Counted from the stretch's first letter, positions 10,190 to 22,573 are shown. The stretch: 64,000 nt of DNA from Capillidium heterosporum (GCA_016630905.1 WBMQ01000009.1:248001-312000); one strand, 5' to 3'. Made by a program: numbers and translations. The notes: generated by a model from the sequence alone, not told the origin.

Positions 10190-12424
10190 AGTATAAGACA
10201 GACTATCAATGAACAGTAAAGCGAGAAAGCTCCTAAATGCATAAAGTAGTAAATTTTTATTCAACTCAAATGTCCTAACTAGTATAGGCTGAATATTCTT
10301 GATTCAATTTCACTAAATATATCAGCTCAAAATTAAAAGGAAATTTGTAATCTCATTTCGTAGATTGACTATTATAGATTTTCATTTAATAGCATTTGTA
10401 AAATACCCATCTTTTCAATATTGGTTATCAACAATCAAAAGATAAGCTCAAATTCTTTGTATTTCGCAGGGTAAGCTTATTTTTTATATTTAATGGAAGT
10501 ACATATTGAAAATGAATAATTGAATGCTAATGAAGCAACTTTTTGTTTCCATTTAGTTTTCCCCTCAAATAGCTATTAAGAATCCAAGGAATGTAGCTTT
10601 TGTAGTATTAGGTATAGTACTGAACCATATAAAGCATCAAGCTTGAAGATAATATATATTGATTTGGCTGTATATGCTAGATAAAACTTATAAACAAGAT
10701 TTAAAAAATACAAACGCTTTACTAAATAACATAAATCTTTGAAAGTATATAGTTGAAATTTTAAATAGCGTTTTCGCTAACTATTTTAGAACACTCAGTT
10801 ACAATCTTATGTCAGTTTAAGTAATTGTTTATATAACTAGATCCAGATATAGGTTCCCTACAATAAAAATAACATCTGTTTATAAGCCATTAATCAATAT
10901 ACTCCAATATAAATATCAGTTAGGATAAAGCTTCCATATAAAATTGCTATTCCCAGGATTACTTTTATAATGAACATCATTTTTACTACTGTTTACAAAC
11001 GATGATATGTTTTATAAACTATAGACAAGCTCAAGTAGAATTAAGCAAATCCTAAAGTGGGTATTCTTAAAAATATTTAAAGATAGCTATAGTTAGTAAA
11101 TATCCAATGTTGGTGTATATCAGCTTTCACAAGTATTAGAAACACCAATCGAATACTTGGCTGACTCAGCTATATAAAGGCAAAGCTGTATCAAGGAATA
11201 AAAAGAACAAAGCTTTATGGAGTATATAATTGTACTCATTTTTATTGAAAGTATATAGTTCGATAGTACGATCATGAGAAAAATTTAACTATAAATCGAT
11301 TGGAAACAAAGTTGAATTACTATTATAAATCTCCAATCCAATTTTACAGTAGGCGAAATTTACTAATTACATAGAACTAGTATATTTTCCAATCAATTCC
11401 ATTACCCCAGACCTTAGAAGTTGTGTATACTAAGCTTATATCAATACCAAATTGATTTATTACTATAGCCATTTAGCGATATATACTAGTTGAGATTAGG
11501 AGGTACCTTTACATTTGTACTACACTAAACTTATAAAGCTTCAATAAAGTGCAAAATTAGGATTTTATAATCGATGGAGCTTCATTTGCCTTGCTTTTGA
11601 GCATATATTAAAGCTATCATAGTTAGAATGCTGCTTAAAGTATTACTGATTTTATCAATGTAATAGATAAAATGGATAGCAACTTAAATTGTATTTGGAT
11701 TCATACTTGAAAATCGTAAAGTCTATCTAAAGCAACCTTTTATACTTGGTTGTAAACCAATTGTAATTTTTTAAGCAAAATAGTTCCCATACTTTCACTA
11801 CGTTTCCTATCTAAAAGCAAAATGTTATAATTAACTTTATATCTCAAATCACATTCAAAAGAAACTGTATTTATCCATCTAGTACAAAGAATTGTGATAT
11901 TTACAAAAGATAGGTTGCTCTTTAAACAAGGTAGCCTCTTTAAGTTAGAAGTACTCATTCCTTTCATCCTAACTCAATCAAAAAAAGCGTATATAAGCAA
12001 GTCCTATAATCTTCCATATGTTATTATACAGTATATTTCAATACCAAAATATTGGAATAAAGTGCTTATTTGTGTTAGTTTTACTTTCTCGAAGCTACTT
12101 CTATAAAGTTATACAGATCTATATCTTTCAAACCAATGCAAATTTCAATTAAAATTACATCCTTATTTTTACATGACAGCTGTATTTTGTTCGACAATTC
12201 ATCAACTTTTGAAGATTAAGCGAACTATCTACTCTCAATTCTAATTTGAACATCTAATAAAACGTCACTCTAAATAAATTTAATTGGTTCTAATTTACCT
12301 TCCACCAATAATCGGCAAATTTCCAAGGCGTTGCTAATTACAAACTTTGGGGCAAACCTCAACTTATAAAAATCTAAATATCTACCTCGAGTCTAACGCT
12401 TCAACAAAAAGAAAGAAAAGTAAA
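10190..12424. other. Long intergenic stretch, nothing recognised
   Basis: About 2.2 kb of AT-rich DNA. Short frames on both strands (for instance 11740-11967 and 11894-12106) overlap one another, have poor composition and match no family. The first 200 bases hold the uL21m promoter; the last 100 hold that of the lifeguard gene. Confidence 0.5.
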
Positions 12425-13228
12425 ATGAACTCCAATTACAATACCATACCCAGTCAACAACCACCAAGCTACAACCAAAGCTCCTCTAACTTCACCAAAA
12501 CTTCCAACCATGCCGAAGTTGACCCTCTATTCAACCCTAGTGGCCCAAGCCAAGACGACTTCAGCTTTGGCGTCAACGTAGCCGACTGCGACTTGGAAAT
12601 CCGCATGTCCTTCATCCGCAAAGTTTATTCCATCCTGACCTTACAACTTTTAGGTACCGCCATATTCTCCATCTTATTCAGTCAAGTCCACTCTATCCAA
12701 CATTTCATCTTCAAACACAGTTGGCTTCTCATAATAACTTCCATCTTATCTTTCATCAATCTCTTTGTTTTAATTTATAAGCGTAAGAGTCACCCCATCA
12801 ACTTCATCCTATTATCTACTTTTACTCTTTTAGAAAGTGTAAGTATCGGTACAATTGTAAGTTTCTACGACCAAGTTGTTGTATTACAAGCCGTCCTTAT
12901 AACTTTAGGTTTGTTTGTAGCGTTAACTTTAATTGCTATGCAGGCCAAATACGACTTTACGAGCTGGCAACCTTATTTAATCACCATTTTATGGGGGATT
13001 GTATTAGTTGGTTTTGTTGGGATGTTCTTCCCCTTTGGTTCAACGATTAATTTAGCTATTGCCGTTGGTTCAGCAATCCTTTTCTCAGCATTTATATTGG
13101 TGGATACCCAGATGATTTTACAAAGGTTAAACCCCGATGAGTATATAATTGCTTCTATCGAATTGTACTTGGATGTCATCAATTTGTTTTTGGCTATCCT
13201 ACGTATCTTGGGTAATGACGAGGATTGA
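12425..13228 (+). CDS. Lifeguard/BAX inhibitor-1 family membrane protein
   Basis: Member of the TMBIM/lifeguard family (yeast Bxi1/Ybh3 relative), an ER or vacuolar seven-helix protein tied to calcium leak and cell-death control. Single exon, 267 aa from the ATG at 12425; an upstream in-frame TTG at 12347 is not preferred. Residues 1-55 are polar and Pro/Ser/Asn-rich with PPSYNQ, as in lifeguard proteins. The domain starts at DCDLEIRMSFIRKVYSIL, then seven hydrophobic segments, including MQAKYDFTSWQPYL and the signature IELYLDVINLFLAILRIL near the C-terminus. The Asp residues of the pH-sensing/calcium site are present (LVDTQ and YLDVIN). No introns, unlike its neighbours. Confidence 0.9.
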   Translation: MNSNYNTIPSQQPPSYNQSSSNFTKTSNHAEVDPLFNPSGPSQDDFSFGVNVADCDLEIRMSFIRKVYSILTLQLLGTAIFSILFSQVHSIQHFIFKHSWLLIITSILSFINLFVLIYKRKSHPINFILLSTFTLLESVSIGTIVSFYDQVVVLQAVLITLGLFVALTLIAMQAKYDFTSWQPYLITILWGIVLVGFVGMFFPFGSTINLAIAVGSAILFSAFILVDTQMILQRLNPDEYIIASIELYLDVINLFLAILRILGNDED

Positions 13229-13855
13229 TTTGTAGCACTGTATGGTAGCTGTGTATGCTACTTGTATTTTCAAGTAAAATTTATGCCTTTATATGTCTTC
13301 AATAGCAGGTTGTTATTTTATTTGAACTTGTACTTACTTATTTAAATATATATTAGTTTAACTTTTTGTCGTTTGTGATTTTATTGAAAGATACAACATT
13401 GTCTATACTTTTAAGTTTTTGGTGGCACTATTTCATTTGTATCCTTTTAAATATACCTAATAGCTACTACTAATGAGCTATTAACTAAATAAGATGCTCT
13501 TGTTAACAATGTATTTATTATTTATCTGTACTATTTCTTGCTAAATTTATATTTCAATACTCCTCAGTAGTTAGTTAACATCACAGTCCTATTCAATCAC
13601 ATTATAACTTATTTGCTTATCAAATTGAAGTTTGATATCCTTGTTAAGTTTGGATTCATATTTATAACTCTGAAGCTTGCAGCTAGACTTTTAGTTTTTG
13701 GAAATTTAATGCTATACAGCCACTTTAACTAACTTTGGTTTAGCTTCATGTAGATCGAATCTAAAGCTAACTGCCAACATTCAGATTTATCATAAAAGAT
13801 CCCTATATTCGATATCAGCTACAAAAAACAAAAATTTAATCCCAACTCCAAAAAT
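13229..13855. other. Intergenic between convergent genes
   Basis: AT-rich spacer between the 3' ends of the lifeguard gene and HIS7. It must contain both poly(A) regions; no gene or repeat is seen. Confidence 0.5.
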
Positions 13856-15506
13856 TTATACTCTTATATTGAGGTCCAACATTTTCAACTTCTGCTTCAG
13901 CTCTGGTAACGGTAATTCTTCCCTGTGGAAGATACCGGCAGCCAAGGCAGCTTCAGGGGCATGTTTCATCTCAAAGAGATCCTTAAAGTGTTGGGCGTTA
14001 CCGGCCCCTGAACTAGCTATGACTGGTAATGAAGTGTTCCTCTTGATTAAATCGATCAGCTCCAAGTCGTACCCTGAGTTCGTACCATCTTTGTCGATAC
14101 TGTTGACCATAAGCTCACCGGCACCCATCAACTGACAAGCCTGTACTAGCTTAACGACATCCAAGTCACGAGCTTCACGTCCTCCTTTGATAGTACATTG
14201 GAACCAGCAGTACTGCTCACCGTTGGGACCCAACTGTTGCGTTTGGATGATGGTATGATTGGGATGACTTGTTTCATTGGTATAATTCCGTTTAGGATCA
14301 ACTGAGACGACAACAGCCTGATTACCATATTTGGCAGCAATCGTCTCAATAGGACTTTGGCCGGTCAATTTACCAGTTTCATAGTAACTTTCAGCAGCTA
14401 GGACAGCATCACCACCGATACTAACTTTGTCGGCACCAGCCCTAAAGTAGACACCAGCTACATCGACAGCAGGTACAATTTGTCCATCCAGCTCAAAGTC
14501 TCGAATACCACCTCCAACGACCATAGGTACAAATATGTTCTTACTAGCTTCCTCCAAAACTTTGACGGTAGGTAGGTCCTTCAAGAGGCAGTTGCGGAAG
14601 CTAGTGATGTTGAGGAAGGCGATCTCATCAGCACCTTGGTCGTAATACTTTTGAGCAATTGTAACAGGGTGGCCTAAGTTGCGTACTTGGTTGGTATCTT
14701 TTTCGCGTACGTCGTATTGGTCACCTTTGGTAACTACGAGGTTGTTGTTGTCGTCGGTTCGCACGTCCAAGCAGGCTACGATACGTTTTGTCAACTGATG
14801 GCTACCATCTCGTCTAATGGTAGTCGAAGCTGAAGTTTCAATAAAGGCGGTATCATCCAAAAAAGTTTCGAGTAGATGCAATCCATCCTTACCCGACTTT
14901 TCGGGATGGAACTGACAACCTACAACGTTACCTTGACGTACCGAAGCTACAAAAGTCTCATTACCGTACTTACAAGTCGACTGGACGAAGGCTTGGTTAG
15001 GGTCGTACTGAACGGCATAACTGTGGACAAAGTAGTAGGTTGCTTCTACATCCAAACTACAAGTTGGTTGAAGAGGTTGGAGGTAGTTCCAACCGATATG
15101 GGGTACCGGTTTGGAGGTAGCGTCAAATTTGGTAACGGTACCTGACAAGAAACCTAAACCTGGGGCGGAACCTTCATCGGACTTTGTGAAGAGGCACTGC
15201 ATACCTACACATATCCCAAAGAATTTCTTGTTGGATTTCAAGTACTGTTGGAGGGGTTCAAAGAAGCCTAATTCTTTCAACCTGTCAATAGTCTTGGCGA
15301 AATTGCCTACACCTGGGAAGATAAGTTTCTACATGTAAAAAATTAGAAGCTGAAATAAACTAGGACAAAAATTTTACCTGAGCAATCTGGAAATCTTGGG
15401 CAGATTGGATTATCTTGACATCTGTATAGCCGAGATGAGCGATGGCATTGAGTAAGGAGCGTACGTTACCAGCTCCGTAATCTAAGACGTATACTGTGCT
15501 TGACAT
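13856..15506 (-). CDS. HIS7: Imidazole glycerol phosphate synthase (glutaminase + cyclase)
   Basis: Bifunctional histidine-biosynthesis enzyme: the N-terminal class-I glutamine amidotransferase feeds ammonia to the C-terminal HisF (beta/alpha)8 cyclase, making IGP and AICAR. Minus-strand exons 15378-15506 and 13856-15328 with a 49-nt intron give 533 aa (yeast 552). N-terminus MSSTVYVLDYGAGNVRSL; catalytic triad Cys83 in GICVGMQC, His184 and Glu186 in CQFHPEKSG. HisF part: RIVACLDVR with Asp231, ADEIAFLNITS, VPMVVGGGIRDF, GADKVSIGGDAV, NSIDKDGTNSGYD (second catalytic Asp) and VIASSGAGN. All residues needed for activity are present and the frame is intact over 1.6 kb, a useful control for assembly quality. 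Confidence 0.97.
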
Positions 15507-17110
15507 ATCTCAAAAATTAAATCCAACGTAGAAAAGTAAAGGTGAAAGATGCATCTCAAAATTTTTACAAGCTGCAGGTTATCGTTGAAAGTGTTATCTT
15601 GGATGCTAATTTGTGACGTGGACTCAAAATTACTCATCCTGCCTCTGTCCCATAATAAATATCCCTATAGCTATTTAAATAGCATTAAATTAGGAGTTTA
15701 TTTTGGGATGGAGTTGACAATAGATAACCTTTAAATAGAAAAGTTGGGGATCAGGGATAAGATAAACAAACTTATCCTTCCCAAATGGAAGGTACCAAAT
15801 TATGAAAGCTGGAATCGAATCTAAAGGATTCTCGGGCTAGAACTCCACGATGGATAGAGGTGTAGTAGTTGGACTGTATGTATAGTTATCGATACTTGAA
15901 AATACAATCTTTAATATTTTACTATAATAGGATTTTATACTTTGTAGAGTAGATTTTGTTCACTACTTTATCAATTAAGCTTCAGGTATGTCTTTAAGTA
16001 CTACGATATGGGAACTTTCCATCAAATTAAATATAATAATTTTAGTTCAAAAGTTACATCCTTGCGTCATCTCCGACAACTCCGATCCTATAGAATTATT
16101 TGTATAAGAGTCATAGAGAGTAGACTTTTAGCTTTTTACCTAATTTTTATAATCAAAATGAGATGAGGTAAAACATTTGATAGAAGCTTTTTTCGTATCT
16201 ATATATCAATTTCAATTCAAAAATAGAATTTAAGATAGTATAACTTACATTGGATTGTAAAGATGGTCTAACGGAACTTCATTATTTATATATTAGTGCT
16301 TTTCCAACTCTGATACTATGTAAGTAATAATGTCTTATCGAAATTTATTTACACCTTGCCATTTTTTATAAACTCTATATTCATGGTAGTTGCATCTAAG
16401 ATAGACCAAGATCTGGCTATCATTATTAATAATCTATTCCGATACTTCAACGGCACCTAAAAGACAAACTAAAGTTATTAAAGTTGACCTACTGACATAT
16501 CGTTTATAAATAATCACTAAATTTAACTAGTTACTTGGTAGTTCCTATTCAAACCAATATTTTCCAAATGTGGAAAAGGTATTTAGCTTAGGAGTTGCCA
16601 CTTCATTCTTTGTAGAACAAACATTTTACAAATACTGCAATTATATCTAAATCACTGCATAAAAGGCTAAAGTATATCTTAGCGGGGATTGTAAACTTAT
16701 TATCGAATAAAATTTGGAAGTTTTGATGCCTTACAATCGTGAACACTCATAAAAATACACTAAGGTACTTGAATTAGTATCCTTTACTCTTGAAGAATAG
16801 TATTGCTTTTATAACACTTTACTGGTCTGATATATATTTAATTTATTATCCTATTAGTAATCTGATTTGATTAAGAACTATTGTTTCTACAACAGTTAAT
16901 TAAATCGAACTACACACGATTCAGGGGCAGTATAGATTGGTATCACCTATCAAAGTAATCCTATATAGTACAGATTTACTAAGTTATCACTAATTTGTCT
17001 CCTTTATTGATCTAGTATTACAACAGGCTGTTTTTATGAGTGGCACCAACTGACCTACAGTTAGGCATATTAATAATTACGATGTATATCGGTATCTCTA
17101 TAAACTTGGG
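15507..17110. other. Intergenic upstream of HIS7 and GST1
   Basis: About 1.6 kb between divergent genes. Short frames (for instance 15549-15734) are low-complexity chance frames. I see no RNA gene or element. The HIS7 promoter must lie just right of 15507; no Gcn4-type TGACTCA was found by eye close to it. Confidence 0.45.
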
Positions 17111-17190
17111 TTTCGGAACTGTTAGTTCCCGACAACCCATATTTCAACTAGGCTACAAATTCAATTATTACTAATAAAATCACTATATAA
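17111..17190 (+). promoter_or_regulatory. GST1 promoter with HSE-like element and TATA
   Basis: TTTCGGAA (17111-17118) followed by TTAGTTCCC (17122-17130), CAACCCAT (17133-17140) and TATATAA (17184-17190), 70 nt before the ATG. The same order of elements occurs before the tandem paralogue. TTC-nn-GAA/GTTCC pieces resemble a degenerate heat-shock element; function is inferred. Confidence 0.5.
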
Positions 17191-17253
17191 ACAAAAGCTC
17201 CATCATATATTTTCCAGCTATAATAAAATCCAACATTTTAACACATATCCAAT

Positions 17254-18162
17254 ATGTCTACTCCCAATATTACCTTATACACGGCTGGTACTCTACATTA
17301 CTATTAACTATTCTAACACCTGTTGTTTATTTAGGATCTCCCAACGGTCACAAAATCTCCGTAGCCTTAGAGCTTCTAAACCTATCTTACAAAGCCCAAG
17401 CCATTGACTTTAGCACTAATGAGCAGAAGGAAGACTGGTTCCTGAAGATCAATCCCAACGGTCGCATTCCTGCTATAATTGATCATGCCAATGGAGACTT
17501 TGCTGTATTTGAATCGGGTGCTATATTACTCTACTTGGCCGAAAACTATGACCCCGATTACAAGCTACTACCTAAAGAGCCAAAGCTACGATCCGAAGCC
17601 ATTCAATGGGTATTTTTTACTCAGTAAAAGTTAAAGAGCTAAGTTTCGATATAGCTTATGTTCCAGATGGGTGGAATTGGTCCTATGTTTGGGCAAGCTA
17701 GTCATTTCTTACGCTATGCTCCTGAGCATATCGAGTACGGAATAAAGCGCTACAAGGATGAGAGTACCCGTCTCATCTCGGTATCATTTTAGCATTTCTC
17801 CTTACTAACTATCCTATCTAATTAGGTCCTTGAATCCCGGCTCCAAAACAAGGAGTACTTAGTAAATAACCAGGTGACGGTTGCTGAATTGTCAATTTTC
17901 CCATGGTACTTTATTTCGGTATATACATATACTAATAAATATTGATAGGGTCCGGTTTTCACCGGTGCTGGGGATCGATTTGATTGCTTACCCTCAAGTA
18001 GGCAGGTGGGTGGAGCGTTTAGAACTACATCCTGCCTTTGCCAAAGGGGTCAACGTCCCTACCCCCGACAGGTTGAAGCTGATGTTGAACGATAAAGAGG
18101 CTGCTGATAAGCAAGCTGAAGAGGCCAAAGCATGGATCTTGAAGGATCAATCACAGAAATAA
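17254..18162 (+). CDS. Glutathione S-transferase, Ure2/GstB-like, copy 1
   Basis: Predicted cytosolic glutathione transferase. Exons 17254-17287, 17335-17609, 17667-17780, 17826-17905 and 17949-18162 give 238 aa. N-terminal thioredoxin-like half: [14 protein letters not shown] (the Asn after SP is the likely catalytic contact in Ure2-like enzymes), [11 protein letters not shown] with the cis-Pro, and [13 protein letters not shown], the glutathione gamma-glutamyl site. C-terminal helical half starts [13 protein letters not shown] and ends [18 protein letters not shown], typical of the class. Compared with copy 2 the tail is 14 residues longer. Exon boundaries match copy 2 one for one. A 159-nt segment of exon 2 is identical to copy 2. 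Confidence 0.88.
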
Positions 18163-18819
18163 CTTATTAAATGTAGTTCGTAGCATACATATTTGTTATA
18201 TTACTATGTCTTTTATCAGTTTAAAAGTACTGTTATATCAATCACATTCCAGCAATTATATTTGTGTATTAAAAGGATAATTAACGCTTTACCCTTTCTT
18301 TATACATCCAACTTTGTGGTTGGATTACTAAAGTTCATTATGGAGCTACCAGCCTTTTCTTTCATCTACTGTCTATCAAAGGTAGTATACGCTTCATTTG
18401 CCGATTTGATTTAAGTTACGATAAGTGGAGGAAGTTTTTAAAAGGTTGACAGTCAAATCTAGATCATTTTTAACTAAATATTTAAAGCCCATTACGCCTT
18501 ACACCTTGTGAAACAACTTCAATACATCGGCTTTTGGAGTATTTTACCTAAATATTGTTCCAACTTTGCGAAATTAAAATGTTTACCCTTTTCTCGGAAT
18601 TGGACCTATAATTCCCTAAAATGGAATTTGACACATCATAAGTGAAATCGAAATTGAGGTAGTATTTTGGGTTATTAATGGTAAAAACATCTTTATTCTG
18701 AAAATCCGGAAGCTAAATGTTTAGGGTATGCGAGTTCTTTCCGGTAGATCGGCCTTAAAATTGGAAGTATATAACTACATTAATAGCCGTAGTGACATCA
18801 GTTTCACTGTTGATTTGGT
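18163..18819. other. Spacer between tandem GST genes
   Basis: AT-rich. Frames at 18193-18414 and 18728-18937 match nothing I know and cross the promoter of the second gene; not called. Confidence 0.5.
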
Positions 18820-18903
18820 GTTCCGGAACAACTCAAGGTTCCCAGCAACCCATCTTTCGACTATTTACTATATTCAACTATTACTAACGCAATCCCTATA
18901 TAA
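18820..18903 (+). promoter_or_regulatory. GST2 promoter with HSE-like element and TATA
   Basis: TTCCGGAA (18821-18828), GGTTCCC (18838-18843), CAACCCAT (18846-18853) and TATATAA (18897-18903), 64 nt before the ATG. TTC-nn-GAA is a textbook heat-shock-factor half-site pair; here the palindrome is better preserved than in copy 1. Regulation by Hsf1 or a stress factor is inference. Confidence 0.5.
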
Positions 18904-18960
18904 TGAGAAATTTTACCACATTGCTCCTAATAATTAAAAACTCCCTAAACCTGTTCAAAG

Positions 18961-19829
18961 ATGTCTAATCCCAACTTTACCTTATACACAGCTGGTACAC
19001 CATCCTATCACTCTGTATACTAACAATAATCATCCATCTAGGTACCCCGAACGGTCACAAAATCTCCATAGCCTTAGAACTTTTAAGCCTATCTTACAAA
19101 GCCCAAGCCATTGACTTTAGCACTAATGAGCAGAAGGAAGACTGGTTCCTGAAGATCAATCCCAACGGTCGCATTCCTGCTATAATTGATCATGCCAATG
19201 GAGACTTTGCTGTATTTGAATCGGGTGCTATATTACTCTACTTGGCTGAAAACTATGACCCCGATTACAAGTTACTACCCAAAGAGCCAAAACTACGATC
19301 CGAAGCCATTCAATGGGTATTTTTTTATTTATGTCTAAAGTTTGGCATTAAAATTCAATATAGCTTATGTTTCAGATGGGTGGAATTGGTCCTATGTTCG
19401 GACAAGCCAGTCATTTCCTCGTACATGCCCCCGAAAAGATCGAATACGGGATCAAGCGTTACAAGGATGAAAGTGCCCGTCTACTATCGGTATCACTTCA
19501 AAAACTCCTCTCATTAATTTTTCAATGCCATTAGGTTCTTGAATCACGACTGCAAGATAAGGAATACCTAGTAAATAATCAGGTAACAGTCGCTGAACTG
19601 TCGATAGTCCCATGGTACTTTATTTTATAGTAAACATATGCTGATGAAAGCTTTAAGGGTTCGATGCACACCATTGCTAGATATTGATTTGACCACCTAC
19701 CCTCAAGTAACTAGCTGGGTGAAAAGACTAGGGTCTCATCCTGCCTTTGCCAAGGGGGTCAATGTCCCTATCCCCGATAGATTGAAGCAGATGCTGGCTG
19801 ACAAGGAGGCTGCTGAAAATAAGGCTTAA
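18961..19829 (+). CDS. Glutathione S-transferase, Ure2/GstB-like, copy 2
   Basis: Tandem paralogue of the gene at 17254. Exons 18961-18994, 19042-19316, 19376-19489, 19535-19614 and 19658-19829 give 224 aa. The same catalytic and glutathione-site motifs are present ([38 protein letters not shown]), then [20 protein letters not shown] and [17 protein letters not shown]. Exon 2 is nearly identical to copy 1 at the DNA level, whereas exon 3 differs at more than 20 of 114 sites, mostly synonymous. The tail stops after ENKA, earlier than copy 1, which carries an extra AKAWILKDQ segment. Both reading frames look functional. Confidence 0.87.
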
Positions 19830-21275
19830 ATGATTGTCTCGCAGATTGCCAAGTTTCAAATACGAAAGTAGGCTATTAAACGTAGTTCGTAATACTATTA
19901 TATGTCATATTTATTAATATTTTCAATTTATTAATTTGAAAATATTACTGTACTACTCAATTTTCAGTTGATACATTTATAAACTAAAGTATAATTAGAC
20001 TATTATCTTTTTATCTACGCTTAATCTTTACTTTGAGACATTAATGCTTGTCGTGAGGTTGATGACTTCTTTTTACCTACAGTATAATAACCATATTACT
20101 TTGTATATTTTGATTATTTTTGGCTATAATATAATGCTTTCTATATGATCCCAAGGGTTGGTTTCTTAGCAAGTTTATACTTAAGTTTAATAGATGGGAT
20201 TAACTTGCATATCGTAAATATATAACTGAAATCTAGAATACTATTAAATGGTTTATTATTTCAAATTCTATATAAAAGTTTCAATAAAAGGTGCAACGGT
20301 GGTATCAGCCAATTTAAAGGCTATTTAAAAACATGTGGCTTTCAAGTTGATACTTGCATTTAAAAATCAATCAAATATAGTTAAGGGAATATATTTTACT
20401 GTAAATTAGAAAACAAGGTGGGCTATACTAAGCATATACTACATATTCCTTATCACTATATAAAAGTAAATTTGTAGAAATCACATTAAAAAGCTTTCAG
20501 TCCGAAATGATACATCATCTTCTTTAGCCTCCATCACCAAGATTCTTATCGACAAATTTTAACACAAACCTTACCCTTTTATAAAAACTCCAATAAAAAG
20601 TTAAAATAGCTTATATACCTATCATTTTTTAAATATAAATATATATATACTACTTTTAAAGTATTCATTTTCCATACTTATTATATCAAAGTTACTGGAA
20701 ATCGAACTAAGTTCATACCCAGCAGCCAATGGCATAAGTTTAGTTAAAACTTAGTACACCTTTAGTATATAAAATCTACAAATCCCAACTACTCAAACTC
20801 AGATGCTAAATACTTCAATGTAAAGCTACTTTTAAAGACGTTGCAACAATAATTGTATAACATGCATTAATTACCTAAAAAGTTAGATATTAGCTGCCTT
20901 CAATGGAGGAAAACTGCAATTATCCTTCAAAGACCCATCTGCATCTGCTTCTAAGTGCTTCTTATCTATCTTTGTGGGTTTTCTAACTTACCATTGGCTT
21001 GGAATTTTTGCCGAATGTTGTGGAGGAAAAATTACTAACTAGGAATAGATTCAAGAAGGGTCTTTCCTTTATACAACTTAGGATAGTTCTATCAAGAAAT
21101 AACTATAAAGGGAATTGACTATTTTTTAAAGTGAATGTCACCTTGCTAATATCATGATATGTGGGGAATTCGACCGCATTTTATTGCAATTTTAGTATAT
21201 AAGTGTGAGGAACCCTTCAACTTTTACAACTTTAAAGTCAGCAGTTTATTTACGCGAAGGGTATAAATTTCAAGA
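19830..21275. other. Intergenic, nothing recognised
   Basis: 1.4 kb of AT-rich DNA between the second GST gene and the RING gene. No coding, RNA or repeat signal that I can support. Confidence 0.5.
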
Positions 21276-22573
21276 ATGAATTTGAAGACAGATGAAGTTC
21301 GCAACTTAAGAGAAGAATCTACTAGCTTTAGCGACACTATCGATAATACTGCCATCATGCCATATTTTGACACTGAAGCAGTTTCGTTAACTACGAGTTC
21401 TCAAGGTAATCCAATTTTGAAAGACCTCAAAGCAAACCGTACACTTAGCAGCTCATCAGTTCAACTCGAAGTGAATTTATCTATACCAGCCAACTTAACA
21501 CAAGTCAGCGGAACTGACCGGAACAACTTAAATTCAACTGTTACAGCAGCAAACGAAGCATCGATCTATTCCCCAAAATTTTGGGTAATAAAGCATCACC
21601 AACTCCAACCCAAGTCTAAACTTCATCTATGGTTGGATATTGGTACTAGGCTACTAGTGGTAAGAAGTTTTTACCATATGCACTTTTATTAAAACTCTAT
21701 AGTTACTAGTTGTCCCTATCCTACTCCTATACTACCCCAACAACAGCTGTACCTCCCTCGAAAACCTACTTTTGAAACTCTACCTACTTACCTACCTAAG
21801 TGCTCTACTAGTTACTCCAATCTTTCACCTAAGTAAAAAATCTTCCAACAAAAAGCTGAAACTCTACGTCGGTTGGTAAGTTATATAACTACCAAACCAT
21901 ACTAATCATATATGCTAGTATCTACCATACTTTAAAAGGGTTAGAAGCCATCTTAATAGTAACTAGCCTATTTCTTTTGGATTCCAAACCCAAATGTAGT
22001 GCCCAACCTCCAAATGTCGATAGCATGTTGGTATTTTGGTTGCTACTCACCTACGCCATGGTAACCTTGCATCCTGACCTTATCTACATCGATCTAGTCT
22101 TAATCCTAGCCTCTATCTGCTCCATCCTAGGGTTAGCTGGTACCTTGAAGCAGATCTATCAAAAAGGTAAATGGAGGACAGTTACCGACTACCAATCCAT
22201 TTACCGATTCGATAAGCGTCTATCTCTTAAAAATTCAATTAGTGATACTACTCCACCCATCAAACCTTCCGTATGGATTTCTTTAAAATCTATCGTTAGA
22301 AATTTATACTTTAGATCAAAGGTAGAAGTCGATTACAAAGTTATGCGAGGTATCGATGAAGATGGGCTGATCTGTACCATTTGCTATTCGAACTTTGAGG
22401 ACAAGGAGTTGATAAGGGTTCTAAACTGTAAGCACTACTTCCACAAAGGTTGTATCGATTCATGGCTTCAGATTAACGAATCCTGCCCTTACTGTAGAAA
22501 GAACCTTTTGGATTGTAGATCATATAATGAGCATTTTACCAATTTACAACGGTTTGTTACCAAGTACCACTAA
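21276..22573 (+). CDS. Transmembrane RING-H2 E3 ubiquitin ligase, three exons
   Basis: Predicted membrane-bound ubiquitin ligase. Exons 21276-21659, 21703-21875 and 21919-22573 (introns 43 nt each) give 403 aa. Residues 1-120 are polar and Ser/Thr/Asn-rich; hydrophobic helices follow (LLVVPILLLYY, LLTYLSALLVTPIF, GLEAILIVTSLFLL, LVFWLLLTYAMVTL, LIYIDLVLILASICSILGL). The C-terminal RING-H2 has Cys338, Cys341, Cys356, His358, His361, Cys364, Cys375 and Cys378 (CTIC...LNCKHYFHKGC...CPYC), the full C3H2C3 set. Five to six membrane spans with a cytosolic RING resembles Golgi/endosome Tul1- or RNF-like ligases, but the N-terminal part is not one I can name. Confidence 0.85.

Noticed and set aside
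12347-12424. Extended N-terminus of the lifeguard gene from an upstream TTG
   Set aside because: TTG starts are not expected in fungal nuclear genes and the ATG at 12425 gives the usual family length and a typical polar N-terminus.
14876-15338. Plus-strand open frames opposite HIS7
   Set aside because: They are antisense shadows of a well-supported gene whose codon use keeps the opposite frame open.
17254-19829. The two GST genes as an assembly duplication
   Set aside because: Introns, promoters, exon 3 and tails differ at many sites, so they are real separate loci despite the identical 159-nt tract.
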